DNA of 64,000 bases from Nectonema munidae. Lineage: Eukaryota; Nematomorpha; Nectonematoida; Nectonematidae. Positions 1-13,393 of the stretch are shown here, one piece after another; position 1 is the first letter of the stretch; each line of letters opens with the position of its first letter. The position numbers were made by a program, and so were the translations under genes. Under the pieces are notes generated by a model, which did no database searches, had not been told where the DNA came from, and saw only the letters and a list, made by a program, of their open reading frames with translations. The stretch is from positions 310,001 through 374,000 of the forward strand of contig JAUIRK010000121.1 in the NCBI GenBank assembly GCA_030549495.1. The letters are read 5' to 3'.

Positions 1-270
1 TTCTTTTTTCTTTCTTTCTTTTGTTGAGTGAAGGAACTATGAGAAAATGTTGTGTGGCAGGCATGTCACGCGATATATAGATTTCAACCTCTCTTCACCT
101 CAGCCTATATTCTTGACTTTTTCTTCCAACTCTCTTCACTTATAATTCGCGTATTAAAGTGGATATTTAACTAGAAGATTATTCAGCTTAAATTTCCATG
201 ACAGATAGGAATGATATAATGGTGGGCAATGTTAAAATAAGGAGAAAGAATCCCATTTATATTTAATTAA

Positions 271-393
271 CCCTTTGAGGAATGGAATTTTGAAGATTAA
301 TCGTTTGATTACTTTTTCACTCGAATTTTATTATGTACTTAAAGCAGCCCTCTCATTTTTTGATACACTGGTATCACACTGTTCCTCAACGGG
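271..393. mobile_element. piggyBac-type MITE, copy 1
   Basis: Begins TTAA|CCCTTTGAGGA and ends CCTCAACGGG followed by a decayed TTAA. The interior shares GTACTTAAAGCAGC and an ACTGGTATCACACTG-like segment with the copy at 59.4 kb. TTAA targets and CCC-starting ends are piggyBac traits. Confidence 0.7.
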
Positions 394-740
394 TTGCGCT
401 GTGTCTCTGTTTTTTTGAAATGGCATAATATAAAATTTTTTTTTTTACTTTTTAACTTTAGACTATGAAATCAGTTCTTTGATTCTCTTTAAAACAAACA
501 ACACTTCAAGTAAAGATTTTAGTGGTTTGTACAACAAAGAACTTGAAACATCGCATTTCACTTTTTGGTACAGATTAGCCAATCAAATACAGATTGAAGG
601 TATTAATTTTTATCATCACCAAACAATATTTTGTAATTGCTTGCATATATTCGTTCAGTGTATTAGTGCACGGCAGTGTTTTCCAAACTTTTCTTACTCA
701 ATGACTTAGAAGACATTTTTCAAACAAACACGCCCTAGAC

Positions 741-3171
741 CACTGTTTCTCTACCTTTTAATTCCCAGGACCCTCTTTGATAATTTGCCAAAAGTTAATT
801 TCTCCCCTCCCCAAACCTTCTTTTCAAAAATTATCGGCCTCAAAATTTGCATTTGAAAATTTTTATCAAAGTTTATATTCAAAATAATCATAATATAGAA
901 TCAAAAGTTAGGAATGATGGATAAGAGAACTTTTTTTATAATTTTCAAAATTTATTATAAAAGAATATTGATTGAACACACCACCATTTCACCCGACATT
1001 ATAGACATTATACTTGCACTGTAAAATCTCCTAATCGCAACATAACGGCGGATAACTGTATGAATTTTTTCAAGTCAAATTACCTTGTTTCTAATTCTGA
1101 TGGCATCGCTACCTTCTATATGAGTGGTTTTCATATTGGAGTTTGCGGGGCCCTTCGGGATCCCGAAGTAGTTCTATGGGGACCCAGAAAAAGTCACAGT
1201 CGATTGTTTTTCGCAACACATTGAACCCATATTCGGTCATTTGCGATTTTTGCCAATATGTTACATCTAAAAAAATATTGTCTTTGAATTGAGTCTTATT
1301 CCTGAATTTATAGATAGAAATGTTCATTTTCTTTATGGTTTATAAATAAAATATGACAACTTATACTTGAAATTTGGTTTTGCTGGATTAACGTCTGGTG
1401 GTGGAAGAGGAATCTAAGTGCCTTTTGTGTTCAAAAGTGTTAACATCAACTTTTCTAAACTCCTATATGTTAAAAAGACACTTAGAAATGGGGCACTCGA
1501 GTTCAGAAAACAAAACTATGAGCTATTTTAAACGTCAATCTAAACGATTCCACAAATCCAAGTTTGATAACTTTGCAAAATATTAAGTGTGATTTGAAAG
1601 CCTTCTATAAAGTTTCAAAAAATAACTGGTGTCAAAAAGTCCCACAACAAAAAGAGAGCAGTTCATATTACCTTGGTACAAAAATACCATATTGAATGTG
1701 CTAAGAAGTTCTGAACTTGAAAAGTGGAAGCATATCTTCCTGTCAAACGATACTGTTAAAAGGCTCATAAGAGAGATGTCTGATGACATAATATCAGAGG
1801 TGGTTTTATTTCTTCGAATTAGATTTTCAACTTTTTTTGCAATTCGGCTAGATGAAACGATGGATGCTGCAAACTTAGCAGCTTCTTAGACTTGCGTTTA
1901 CTTACAACATGTATATGACAAGCACCTGTTAGACAATTTTTTGTTTTGCGAAGCTCATAGGAGTAGAACAACTGCCCGAGAAATATATGACTAAGTGGAC
2001 AATTTTTTACAGCACATGGTATTAAACCAAAACTTGTACTTGGAGTGGTACTAATTGTGCTCTAGCATTGTTCCAGTTTTCAGAGTCCGATTAAGCAAAA
2101 ATCTACAGATATAATTGGTACCCAGTGCCCTATTCATGGCCATACGTAATGAGTTGAAAAATGTTCTTAATGAAGTCATTAACACAGTGTATTTCATTAA
2201 AGTAAATATCTTCAACTCTTGTTTTCTGTGTTATGCAAAGAAAATGATTCCGAATTTGAAAGAGTCTTGCTGCACTCAAACGTGAGGTGGATTTCCAAAG
2301 TAAAAGTTTTGAAACAATATATGGAAAGAAATCCAACAATTTCTGCAATACAAACCAGACATGCATGTAAAATTTCCTCATGTCTGTTTTGGTATGTTCC
2401 TATCATTTTTAGTGAGCATATTTGAATCTGTAAATTACCCTAAACTTGCGGTTCAAGAAAAGTAGATAACAGTCCTCATTGTCATAAATTGATAGCTTTT
2501 GAAATGAATTTGGAATAATGGCATTCTTAAAATAAAAAATTTTGCTCCATTTTCACATCTGAACGTTGATGAAATTCATCGATGAAGATATCCCGGAGGC
2601 TATGAAACACCGTGTAACATATCTTATCCAAGAAATTTTTCTTTATTTTTTTTACCTATAAAAATTTGAAAAATATTATCAATTTATCAAAAATTCGTTT
2701 ATAATCGAAATCTCCATTAGTTATCTGGAACAGATTTTTGATTTGATAAACATGTTTTTTATGAAATGCCTCATGGCAATTTTTCAATTAAAATAGAACA
2801 GTCCTATCTTGATGTTGCAAAGATGGCTCTGAAAGTTCTGATTCGATTTGCCACTATATATTAGTATGAGCAAGAGTTATCTCATCTACTTGACATTGAA
2901 ATGAAATGCCGAAACAGATTGGAAGTGAGTAATGATATGAGAGTTCCATTGGCCAAAACAGTGTCAAACTCAGACAAACTGATTTATACAATCCAAGATG
3001 CCTGCATCTCTGACATTGTTTGGATTATTGAGACAATTTTTGAATAAACATTTGTCAATTTGTTAAGTACAATAGTTTTTATGTTCATTTATTTTTTAAG
3101 TGAGACCCCGAGCTATTAAATAATTATAAAGAAACCACACGCCGAATTTTTAGAAAGTTTGTGAACCACTG
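741..3171 (+). mobile_element. Decayed hAT transposon, ZBED5/FAM200-like transposase
   Basis: Ends resemble hAT termini (CACTGTTTCTCTACC on the left; TTTGTGAACCACTG on the right, inverted). Inside, from about 1.39 to 3.01 kb, fragments in changing frames match a ZBED-type hAT transposase. There is a BED finger (CLLCSKVLTSTF, LKRHLEMGH), then RLDETMDAANLAAS, LLHSNVRWISKVKVL, and near the end EMKCRNRLEVSNDMRVPLAKT. Many stops and frame changes are present. Flanking 8-mers are only weakly alike, so insertion is old. Confidence 0.75.
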
Positions 3172-3471
3172 TTCTAACTCAACAAGAGAACAAAATCATT
3201 CATAGATGATAGATCACTACTCATCGGATGTATTTGAGCCTTTATCCCTCCTTATTGCTATTTACCAGTTATTGAAACTGATGGTCAGTGTTGCCCATTG
3301 TATCGCTAGATATGTTTAAAATTAAATTTTAAAATTTTTATCAAGAAATGTTACCAAGATAGATAGATTTATTAATACAGAAAAACAAAGAATCATCTTA
3401 TATAATCTTCATATTCCACCTACACATATACTCAGTTAGTAAGGTAAATTGGAAATATATTTAGGACTTGG

Positions 3472-3674
3472 CAGTGGTGTAGCTAGGACGGTGCCTGTGC
3501 TTCAGTGCTCCTCCATTTTTGTTCTCTTAAAAATGCAAAGCTATTATAAATCTCTCTGCATTGCTGAAGTCTTGAAAATTTTTTCCCAATCATTCTCCTT
3601 GATTTAATTTTTTTTGAAAAAATCTGTCCTTTTGTGCCATCCCATTTTTTTTAAATTTTTTCACGACGCCACTG
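3472..3674. mobile_element. 203-bp hAT-type MITE with perfect 8-bp target duplication
   Basis: Starts CAGTGGTGTAGCTAGGAC and ends CACGACGCCACTG, an inverted pair. The 8-mer GGACTTGG occurs directly before (3464-3471) and directly after (3675-3682). No coding content. Confidence 0.85.
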
Positions 3675-3682
3675 GGACTTGG

Positions 3683-5912
3683 GTTTCTGAATTCGGGAAT
3701 TTTAAGAAAGATGCTGTATATTTTATTTCTGGAATAAAAGACTTGATTGTTCAAATTATTTTTAACAAATTTAAATAGAGCATTTTTCCTAAGATGTGTA
3801 TTTTATTACATTAATTTAACCCTTTCAGCTACAGAAATCAATAGGGATATTAATCAATATGTCGATAATTGAGTAATCAATAGGGATTATTAGCTCAAGA
3901 AAATACTTTCTTATATAGTTATGAGGTATAAAAAATATTTGTCTCTCTCTTTCAAATTACTCACTACATTTCTGCCTCTCATCAAATATAGTTCAAATTC
4001 GCATTATGTCATTGAAGCAGAAATTAATCAAAAAAATAGACTTTAAATATTCATTCTAAGACGCAACCTTATAAAATTGATTGTACCTATACTACATATA
4101 TAATATGTGTGTATCTAAAAAAATCGACTTATATAACTACCTATTTGTTTTATCATTAGCTTACATTTGATAGGGATTTTTGATTTTCTTAGACTTGGAC
4201 AATGAAAAGAGGAAAAAAAATTATTAATTCATATTTATAATAGAAATTTATTTATTCGCATAAAAAACTGTATATTGTGATAAATTAAGATTTTTACTTT
4301 TGTTTTAAATGTTTTACCATAATATAATTTAACATGAAAGTCCAACACTTTTCATCCAATGCAAGTATCCTTTTACCACATCCAACTAGTGTAAGTCAAG
4401 AGATCTTTCTGAGTGTTCAATACATGAGAGAGCTACATCAGCCAAAAACTTAAAGAAATTATCTCCTTTACCTCAACTTGCTTCCAGTTACTACTGTTTT
4501 AAAATGGCCTAACTTTTCCATATTTTTCACATATTGCGCGAAATATCTTATCTATTATGGCAACTAGCTCAACAAGTGGGCGAAATTTTAGTTTTCCACT
4601 TAGTCTCATCTAGATCTTCACCGATATCGAGTCACAGCGATGATATATTGTTTTTAAAACAATTCTATGAACTAAACTAATTGAAAAGTTATCTGATTTA
4701 TAGTTTATATTTTTATTTAAATCAACTCATATTTTAAGTAGTATATATTGAAAAAATACCATACTTGTAACAATTTTCTCCATATATAAATTTTTTATAG
4801 CTCAGAACCCTATTTTAAAAATCTATTTCCATGACCATGGCCGGCCCTAGTGTTCTTTATTACTTTTTCATTAACACAAAATGACGATCAAAGTAACTTT
4901 ACTCTGTAAACCCTGCGTTTAGCGAAATCATACAATATATCATCAAAATGAAAAATGAGAAGCGCGGGGCCCACTGCGGCCGCATAGGCTGCATGACATT
5001 TGGATAATATGGATTTTATAATGAAATACGTCGGGGTTTGATGCGTAATTATGATACGATATCCAAAGTCCAAACATCTCCCCATCTTTAGCGTTGGTGC
5101 GAGCAGGTGCAAAATAAATGAAATGCAGGGTGGGGCAGGGCGTCGATTCACGCCCTATCTAACCAACTACATAACTAACTCTTAAAACTAACTATACTCA
5201 ACTATCTAATAAATTGAGTGAAATTGGCCAATAAAAATTTGGGAGTCAAAATAACAGTCCAATTAAAAAGGACAATTCAATTTTGAGTTCATGTTCTTCA
5301 ATTCCAGTTTCGAGTTCTATTCATTGACAGCATATAATAATTGAAGCGCTATATCAACACATGTTTTCACGCCTTTCAGCAGGATAATAATCGATCAGGT
5401 GGACAACGTGTGCCCATTACCTCTGAAGTCTAAACAAATTCATCAACGAGCGCAAAGATTTCATGATGATATTGCATATTCGAAGAATAGAAAAACAAAT
5501 AAAGTTTTCTAGCACGTGTGTTTGTGATTAAAAGGCAGTGGTGAGAGTCTTTTCTCTTTGTTACGATTTGCTTATTTATTGCTGGAGCAGGTTTTGTGTT
5601 GTGCATCGTGACTGTTGATATTCTTGAAAGAGGAGAAAAATAATCGATATGCAATATCAACAGTAATTTCATTTATGCCATTGCGTTTGTGTAACAAGTC
5701 AAAGGTGTGTGAGTAAACTTTCAACTACGCGCACATTTTCGTGGAATATTTGCTGAGAACTTTGAGCAAGGCACAGCTTATCTATCTCTTCAAGCCCTCG
5801 TACTAAGAGCAAATATCTTCACTTTTTGAATAACATTCATTGACTCAAGCGTAGGTAAAATGATATTATGCATGTTTTGTATTTATCTATTCGTTTAACA
5901 TCAACAGCGCAA
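3683..5912. other. Non-coding stretch with a G+C-rich repeat-like block
   Basis: Mostly AT-rich unique-looking sequence. From about 4836 to 5155 the base composition changes: GGCCGGCCCTAG on the left, then GCGCGGGGCCC and GCGGCCGC. That resembles the end of a repeat element, but I found no second copy here. No exon could be supported. Confidence 0.3.
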
Positions 5913-5996
5913 ATGAACGCTAAGGAATGCTTTTTCATCTTCCTAGTCTCTTTTTGGACGCTTGTTTGGCGTCACACTTTCCACTCTCGGAGGAAA
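5913..5996 (+). CDS. Candidate first coding exon with signal peptide
   Basis: An ATG with A at -3 opens 28 codons beginning MNAKECFFIFLVSFW and ends at AAA|gtattc, a possible donor in phase 0. The peptide has the lysine-then-hydrophobic pattern of a secretory signal sequence, and the segment is richer in C than its surroundings. It lies upstream of the GPR158-like gene on the same strand, so it could be that receptor's first exon. No continuous chain of exons links it to 13-14 kb, so this is a proposal only. Confidence 0.3.
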
Positions 5997-8830
5997 GTAT
6001 TCAATTTTATTTACTCCAACTATTTCTCTCTATGACTAAAGATCGGCCATTAATAAAATAATTGTCTCGATTATTTTTTCGAGACTCTAGAGTCTAGATG
6101 TTCCTTGAAATATTGAGAAATCTCGACAAAAACATCTGTTCGCTTAGAGCAGGACGAAGGTGTATCTTAGGTTATATGTTCATTTTGACCTTGGGCATGA
6201 ACACAGTTGTGTAGTTAGAAATGGCTCCGACTGTGATTCCTTTATAATTCTCTGCCTCAAAATTATATAAAATTGCCTTAGGCACGTCAGTTATAAATTA
6301 CTGCCTCACTAGTTAGTTTTCAATATAACAGGGTTTTAACCGGTCGCGTAGCTTTAGTAGAAGGGTCGAACCTTGTCAGGAAACACTTGCAGGAAATGAT
6401 ACTAGTTTTCCATTATTGTATTTATAAATTTAGCAAATGTTGGTCTCATTTCAGTGCATTTTCTAGCATCAATACATTTGTTGGTTCCCAGCTCTTTCGT
6501 GCTGATTAATGAACCAGCAATTTTTGTCACTTGAAAAATTGTGAGGAGCTAGAACATTATTGGTGAATAATTGATTATTATCAATGGAAATATACGTGTA
6601 CATTTGCACAAAGTCAATTGTAAAATGTCATGTCCTATACGAATAAACTTGATTTAGACTTTGTTGTTAAAACTAAATAAGTTTGACACTTCAGCCTGGA
6701 CATATATTTATGTGCTACCTCAATTTTTGGAGGAAATGACAAGTTAACTATTAGCTAAATAAATGTATCTACAAAAAAAGTAAATCTTTAGTATAGACTT
6801 GGTAACATACAGATGTATAACTTAATGCTTATTTTAGCGTAAAAATCATTAACAAGATTGGAAATAGATTTTGACTTTTTAAGAAAAACTTAGTATTATT
6901 AAGGTGAAGTATGCTTTCGTCGTTGTTTTGTTCTTGGAGAAACTGCATGTAGATATAGTTGACTTGAGATTTGATTGAATTTGAAATATTGCTTTTATGT
7001 ACTAATGTTATCTAAATTTTTTGCCCAACTTCATTTTAATATTCTGCATAAAATTTCGTATGATTAAATTTTTATTTGTGATAATCATATGATGTAGAAG
7101 GTTTTCCCTATGTGACATCCATTTTTGAATTTTACCCCCTTTCTCCCACTCCTTTATTGGATCTAAAAATCACACCACTTTCAGCATCGAGCATCCTTCC
7201 TCTCCTCTTTCTGAGTCCTAAGGTAATGACAAAAAAAGTTCTCATTGAGGAGTATGAGTAAGAAAACACGATTTTCACTTTTAATTCCACCTTTTCCATT
7301 TCAAATTCGTTATTTTCCTTTTTGAATCCGTGAATTCGTCTTTTTTCATTTTGAATTCGTCTTTTTTCATTTTGAATCCGTCTTTTTTATTTTATATTGT
7401 TCTAAGCTTTTATTTTGATTATGTTTATTATTATTTCAAATGCTTCTTTTGTAGTTGGAATTTGCTTTTTTCATTTTAATTTCGTTTTTCAATTACACAT
7501 TTTTACTTAATGACGTATCTACAAAAATCGCTTTTAATCAGAATTAATTATTTTATATTCCAAAATATATTTTTGTTTTTTTAGCAAGATAATTTGAACG
7601 AAATTTTACTTTTTAAGTTGTGCAAGACAGATCAATCGACCAATTCAAAACATAATATTCATCATTTCTTCCTTTCTAAGTATATTGGAGAGTGAGAGTG
7701 TTTTCCATTTGTCAGTAATAAGTCGAATATGTCAAAAAAATTTTTAATCATCTCTAGCCTTCTTATAGTTAATAGGTTACATTTTTATTGAAAAGAGAGA
7801 TCTATTTACCTTTTTCAAGAACACTCACGTGTTTTTGGATGTCTATAAAATGAGAAAATGTCCTGGCTAGATGCGAGTATAATTTTTTTCATTATGTATT
7901 TTTCAAAACGAACGCTGTTTTTTTACTTGATAATGCAAATTTGATAAAATACAGTCGCATGTGAAAGAAAGGAAAGGCTAGAAGAGAGGTTTATATCCAA
8001 GACTGTTTTATTCCAGGGATTCCCTTCAAATCTCTTATCCTTTTTTCTTTTTATGCGAATTTTTCTTTTCTTACTGTTGAATCATTTTTTCAGCCTTACA
8101 ATAAACCCGTTTAAAATAATTAAAGTTTTTATTCATACTTTGTTCTTATATAGTTTATGGGCGAATAGATGAGGGATCTATCAAACTCAGGTTTCTACCT
8201 TGTAATTTGTGTTTTTATGATCCAAAATTGATCACGTGCGGATACAGAATAAACGCATAGAGGGCGAAATTGGATCAAATGATTGAGACCTTATTTTCCA
8301 TACGAATAAATTTGGGTGTTTTCTATAAAAGTAAGGTTTTTTTGCCAAATTCAGTATATAAATAACTGCCACCAATTAAATAATATTCCCAGTACATAAG
8401 TGAAAAAGGATGACGACGATTGCCCCTTCGCCCTCCTTTAGATCCGCCCCTGCCATTAATGGGTTTTGCGAACTTGAACCCAAGTGCGCACATTTGGAGG
8501 AGAGAGGAGGTAAAAAGAAAATGCATTTCTATTACCCCCTATAATTTCCTTTAATTTCTATTATTATTTTTATATTTATCACTTTGTAGTTTGTGCTAAA
8601 AATATTTAATATAAAGCATGAATTCTTATTGATTTATTTTGAAACATCTAAAATGTACACCTCGAAAATTGTGTGTTGTAAAAAAATTTTATTGAAATAT
8701 TCTAGCACATCTTTATTAAAAATCTTGATCCCATTTAAAAAAGTTTTTTGTCCTCCATCTTAATAATTGGATGGTTGTGCGTCTTTGATTAAACCTTTTA
8801 TAAAATTTTGTTCACAACTATTTTTACCCG
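5997..8830. other. Non-coding, with a short degenerate tandem repeat
   Basis: AT-rich. At about 7290-7390 a unit of roughly 21 bases (TTCGTCTTTTTTCATTTTGA) repeats three or four times with changes. A 59-codon open stretch without ATG near 6330-6510 was looked at and not accepted as a gene. Any missing ectodomain exons of the GPR158-like gene would be expected in this range. Confidence 0.3.
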
Positions 8831-8890
8831 TGTTTCCTGGGAGAATATAATAAAAATTTAAAACTGCAAAATTTTTGAAATGCACTACTT

Positions 8891-10445
8891 ATGTCTTGGA
8901 ATACAGCACTTTTTAGCTTTCCGACAAAAACTGTTTTAAAAATTCTATTAAAATTTTCCAATCGCGTATTTTTAGTTAGAAAAATGTCCAGATCTTTACA
9001 CGGGTTAATATCTAATGCTGAAAATGGTTCAACAAGTTATATTCCTGAAATATTTATTGAACCCCCAAACGCTACCGTTTTGACAAATGAAGTCTCAGCT
9101 GATCAAGATAGTGGAGGATAGAAGTATTTTCAATTCAAGTTTTTCCATTTTTCCTATAAGTGATTTTTCTCCATTCAGAAATATCAACTCCGTGAATTGT
9201 TTGAGCTTTTCTTGATGAACAAGTTTTGAGTTTTATTTGTGAGGAAACAATAATATTCTCAAATTTTAAAAACAAATTTGATTTTTTTTAATTGAAAATG
9301 AATAGTTGAAAGTGTTTCTCGGAATTCTCTTGATTTCTTGATCCTTCTAGGCATTTATACTGAGAAGGTAAGAGTGATGTTTAAAATGAAATGATATATA
9401 ACGGTATGAGAAAGAATAGATCCAGAAATGATGGAATTTGTTCACTTCGCAAATGATGAATCAATAGACTAAAAGACTAATTTTTTAATGTTCGAAGTTT
9501 GTCCAATCATTCGAATAAAAGATTCATGAAATATGATCAATATGAATCAATGATCGCAAGAAGTAAATCAATCAGATTTGGGTATTAAGTTTGGTGTAAC
9601 TGCATCTTATTCACTTCTCTTTTTATCATGGTGAATCTGTTTACAAAAAAGTAGAAGAAAAAAGTTGGCACAACAATTTTGAACGCTATTGAAAACTTCG
9701 TTAAAGATCAAGAGAATTTGCCTTGCTTCTTTTTTTGCGATTCTTTATTTTTATCAGAAAAGTGGATGAAAAACTTTTCTTCCTGTTATGGTTTTACGGA
9801 AACGCTAAACGAAAAACGCTTCTCTACATTTCCACTTCTTTTCTCAAAAAGAAATGTCCAAAAAACAAAGAGGAACGTCTTCTCCATGTACACATCAAAA
9901 TTTTAATATAATACTTGTCAGATGGATGGACAACAGTGTCTTCATATTATGTTGTTCTGTTTATGGTTCGCATTTTAACCTTAAAGAAAAGTTAAAAGAT
10001 TTTCCAAAAAAGAAAGTAAAAGGTTGAAATCCAATGTCCCAATTTACTTTTTCAATATACATTCTAACATTGGAGGAGGGGATCGTTTGAATCAGAATAG
10101 AAATACTTATAGAGTTAGAAAAGGGGTAAAAAATAGTTTTATTATGTTTTTGCTTGATGCAGCAATTTGTAATGCTTGGTATTTACACAAAAAACTGGCG
10201 GATTGAAATCTTTATTAGATTTCAATTTCAAGATAAAATAAGTTTGGTAAAGCTCCTTTGATTTTAGACACAATAGATGTAATGATGAAAAGAAAATGGA
10301 TGAAAAGAATTATTTAATTTCTAAAAACAAGAATGGTAAAAGTAGATGTGAATTTGATCGCTGTTTGAAAAGGCCAACTACGGAATGTGTTAAATGCGAG
10401 GTAAGGTTGGACTTTGCGTCGCGTGCAATATAAAATATCATACAT
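8891..10445 (+). mobile_element. Decayed piggyBac transposon (PGBD-like)
   Basis: The N-terminal piece (to about 9118) ends IFIEPPNATVLTNE and DQDSGG, the acidic start typical of PGBD proteins. About 9.68-9.9 kb matches the catalytic-domain segment (CFFFCDSLFLSEKW). 10.03-10.21 kb reads NIGGGDRLNQNRNTYRVRKG, then LLDAAICNAWYLHK (family: GGVDRLDQNISTYR...LLDLAVNNAW). The end has RPTTECVKCE and LCVACN, the C-terminal cysteine finger, across a frame change. Several breaks. The gaps and frame changes make it a relic. Confidence 0.75.
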
Positions 10446-10499
10446 CAAATTAGCAAAATAGTAATAAATTTTTGTTGTACATATTTCAGGTAATATTTT

Positions 10500-13251
10500 T
10501 CTTAAATTTCGTTGTTACTAAAAAAGGTAAAGCAATTAACAGAATCATAAGAGATACATTTCAAATATTTTTTATATAATATCACAAAAATCTATATTAA
10601 TGCCGCCTTCATTTCTGTGACACAATGTTACAACGTTAAGCTCTCGGAGATACTCCACAAAGTTTAGTTTAGTAATTTGTTTTTGATTTGTCTTGAGTGA
10701 ATCCTATGATAAACAGTTTTTTCAATTAAATATTTTCCGTGAATAAGGTTATTTAGATCCTATAGTGACATTTTAAATTTTCTTCTACGTTCTTTCTAAT
10801 ATTGTGTTTGGAAACTTGATATTCTTCTAAATTTATCAGAACATATTCATCAAACAATTTTTTCTGCTTTATAAGTTTTATAAAAATATAAAACAAAAGA
10901 ACAAAATTTATCAAACATATCAAAAAATTATTATAAAACCTAAATTTTAAAAAATGAAATTTTTAGTAGGTATGATACATTCAAGAAAAATCAACTTTAG
11001 TTGAGATGTTTGTTATGATTGAAGATATGAGAAATCAAAAAAAGGTAAAAAAAAAAAGTATCTTTGCATCTTGAACCAAAATATTTTATTTTCTCACATC
11101 GAATAATTTATATTTTACCAATCCTATTTTGTAAAAAAGTTGTAAAATTAATTAAATCGTAGAAAAAAAGAAGATTACTTTTATATCACTTTATTAAAAA
11201 GTTTCGCAAGTGTACATATAAATTTCAATCGCACTAAATTTGTCATTAAATCTGACGAGTGTGTCAAAAAATGGCACACCTATTTTTTCAGAGAGGAACT
11301 ATGAAAATCAAAAATTTTAATTAGTATTACAATTTAAAAAAGCACTCAACATAACAGAGATTTTTTTTAATTTTTTATTCCGAAATAAGAGTAGGAGTAA
11401 TATTTAAAAAAAACTTTTACGCCAAAATTAGAGTAGAAAAATTTAGTGACCTAAAATTATCACTACTTCCCAGCTCCTAAGTAGAATGTATGTATTCTTA
11501 TGTATGTATGTATGTCTGGATGTTTTTGTGTCACACGTGTATGTATACAAATAAATAGGAAAGTTTGTGTCAAGAATGTCAAAAAATGTATGTGTAAATG
11601 TATGTATCTACGATTGCGCTAATACTAGACCTAACCTCAATCCTAACTTTAACACTAACCCTTATACTAACTTCCAAAATTTTGCACATTAGACCCATTT
11701 AGAAATTGCTTGAACACGAGTTAGATTTATAATTTACATATAACGTTCTTATACTCGGTGTGTTTCAAATACATACTATTTATTAGGTTAGGCAAATACA
11801 TATTCCAAATAATTTTTTGATGACAAATAAGATGAGATATAGCAATAAAAATAAGTACGATTTCATTCTGATTTTCTACCATTTTCTCCTCCTTTCGAAA
11901 TCGAAGAGACATTGAGATTCGATTAAAAAAAGTGCATCCATTTGTACACCTTTTTATAAGCAATGAAACAGATCAGACAAATAGGAAGGCAGATAAACAC
12001 AAACGCCTCATGAGTTCTTAAAAGTAAAAGTGCCAAGCAATGTATAGGAAAGGAAAAGATAAAGATTAGAGAGAAAATAAATTTTAGATACGAATATCGA
12101 AAAACCAAAGAAGAAAAGGTTGAAAAAAAGAGAAGACAAGATATAGAATGGAGAAATGAAGAAGAAAGGCCTTTGCTTTGACATTCAAAATACAAAAATC
12201 AGTCTAGTTTGGAATTTTTCAATTGTATTATATGCCTTGATCCAATAGATAAGCTTCATGGATTCGTAAATCATTTGATCTATTAAGATCAGATAAGTGT
12301 CATAAACTACTAAATCATACTTCTCCCTCAAAACAAGTCTTGAATCAAATAGAGATTTTTATGAGTCAAACAACACAAATGTATTTAATATACCCCTAAC
12401 TTATAATTTCATGAAGTTCTATGAGGTTTGACATTTAGTTTTTATCCTAAATAGTCAACAACTGTAAGCATTTATGATTTTTAACTGCGATTTTTTATCA
12501 ACTATTTGATTTATGTTTCAGAGAACCAATTTCATATGTATTGGATTCGGTACTTTTCTTTTCTCTTATAATAGATGAATCTTTTTTCATTTTTATCTAA
12601 TTATTCTATAATGGAAGTTTCCTTCAGGACTACTATCGATAAGAATTCGTACTATGTAACTTAATTCATTTGATTAAAAAACTGTAAGAAAGAAGCGAAG
12701 CGCACTCATACACGAGAAACGATTCAAAAACTTAATCGAAGTTATGATAAAGTAGAGAACATTTGATTCTCTGCATACATTAAAGACTTTTCTAAATGAA
12801 AAATCTGAAAATATAAAAAAATAATATTTAATATTTGTAACTTATGCAATGACTCTTTCAAAAGCTGCCCATAAAAACTAAAAATCCCAGATGCGGCATT
12901 AAGTTCCCAGGTTGCCCACCTCTGGTTTAAACACTAATTTGTAAACTGCTACATGTTGATGAAAAACAAATTATCATTATACTTTACACTTTTATCTCCT
13001 CAAATATTTAGTTCTATCTATCGCTTGTATAAAAAATAACGCATGAGCTATATTTTACAAAGGACAGTAATACATTCTGAAGACTTAAAAAGTTGGCAAA
13101 ACTTGTGTAAGAAAAGTATTGCAATGTTGCTTTCTTCATGTTTTCTGTAGTGATAGATATAAAGTAAAATTATTCATTTTTTTAATTTAGTTAACGCATA
13201 CAATGAAGTGAATCTCTTACCTCTTTGGTCTCTTCCTTTTCTTGATTGTAG
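10500..13251. other. AT-rich non-coding stretch
   Basis: Apart from the dispersed repeat at 11.49-11.66 kb, no exon or element was found. About 12.03-12.18 kb is purine-rich with a lysine/glutamate frame (KTKEEKVEKKRRQ) without support as a gene. Around 12.88-12.93 kb, TTGCCCACCTCTGG looks like one end of a hAT element. Confidence 0.3.
11488..11662 (-). repeat. Dispersed repeat with TATG microsatellite and CTAAC-like tract, copy 1
   Basis: TATG repeats, then a unique part with CAAATAAATAGGAAAGTTTG and GACATTCTTG (reverse), then GATTGCGCTA and a run of CCTAACC/CTAAC variants. The reverse complement matches 47.42-47.58 kb over about 160 bases. Confidence 0.7.
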
Positions 13252-13393
13252 AATTTCGGACAAATGGATTCTTCCTTTATCCATCTCAATCCTCTCTCAA
13301 GATCGCCAAAAAATTTTGTAAACCATTTTTATAACTATTCTCATTCTCAGCCTCCCTTCAAAGAAGGAAAGTTTTATACGATTTTTGATGAGT
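13252..13393 (+). CDS. GPR158-like: Candidate ectodomain exon of the GPR158-like gene
   Basis: A pyrimidine-rich tract ending in tgattgtag opens an ATG-less reading frame of 47 codons plus one base, followed by t|gtagac. It contains SHSQPPFKEGKFYTIF, which could match the SPPYLECENG region just before the last part of the Cache domain in human GPR158. C content is raised as in the verified exons. The next secure exon (14805) starts in phase 0, so at least one small exon or a different donor would be needed between them. Confidence 0.35.

Noticed and set aside
4888-5151. 87-codon minus-strand frame
   Set aside because: Lies in a G+C-rich repeat-like block and has no recognisable domain or splice context.
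6331-6510. 59-codon ATG-less frame after an AG as a possible receptor ectodomain exon
   Set aside because: Only vague similarity to the ALDTLTHATNFLNVML region of GPR158 and no phase-consistent partner exon.
11923-12195. 90-codon minus-strand frame rich in Phe, Ser and Leu
   Set aside because: It is the complement of a purine-rich tract, has no motif, and low complexity explains its length.
13318-13350. Apparent GT...AG intron of 33 bases inside the candidate exon at 13.25 kb
   Set aside because: Much shorter than any other intron here, and the frame is open across it.
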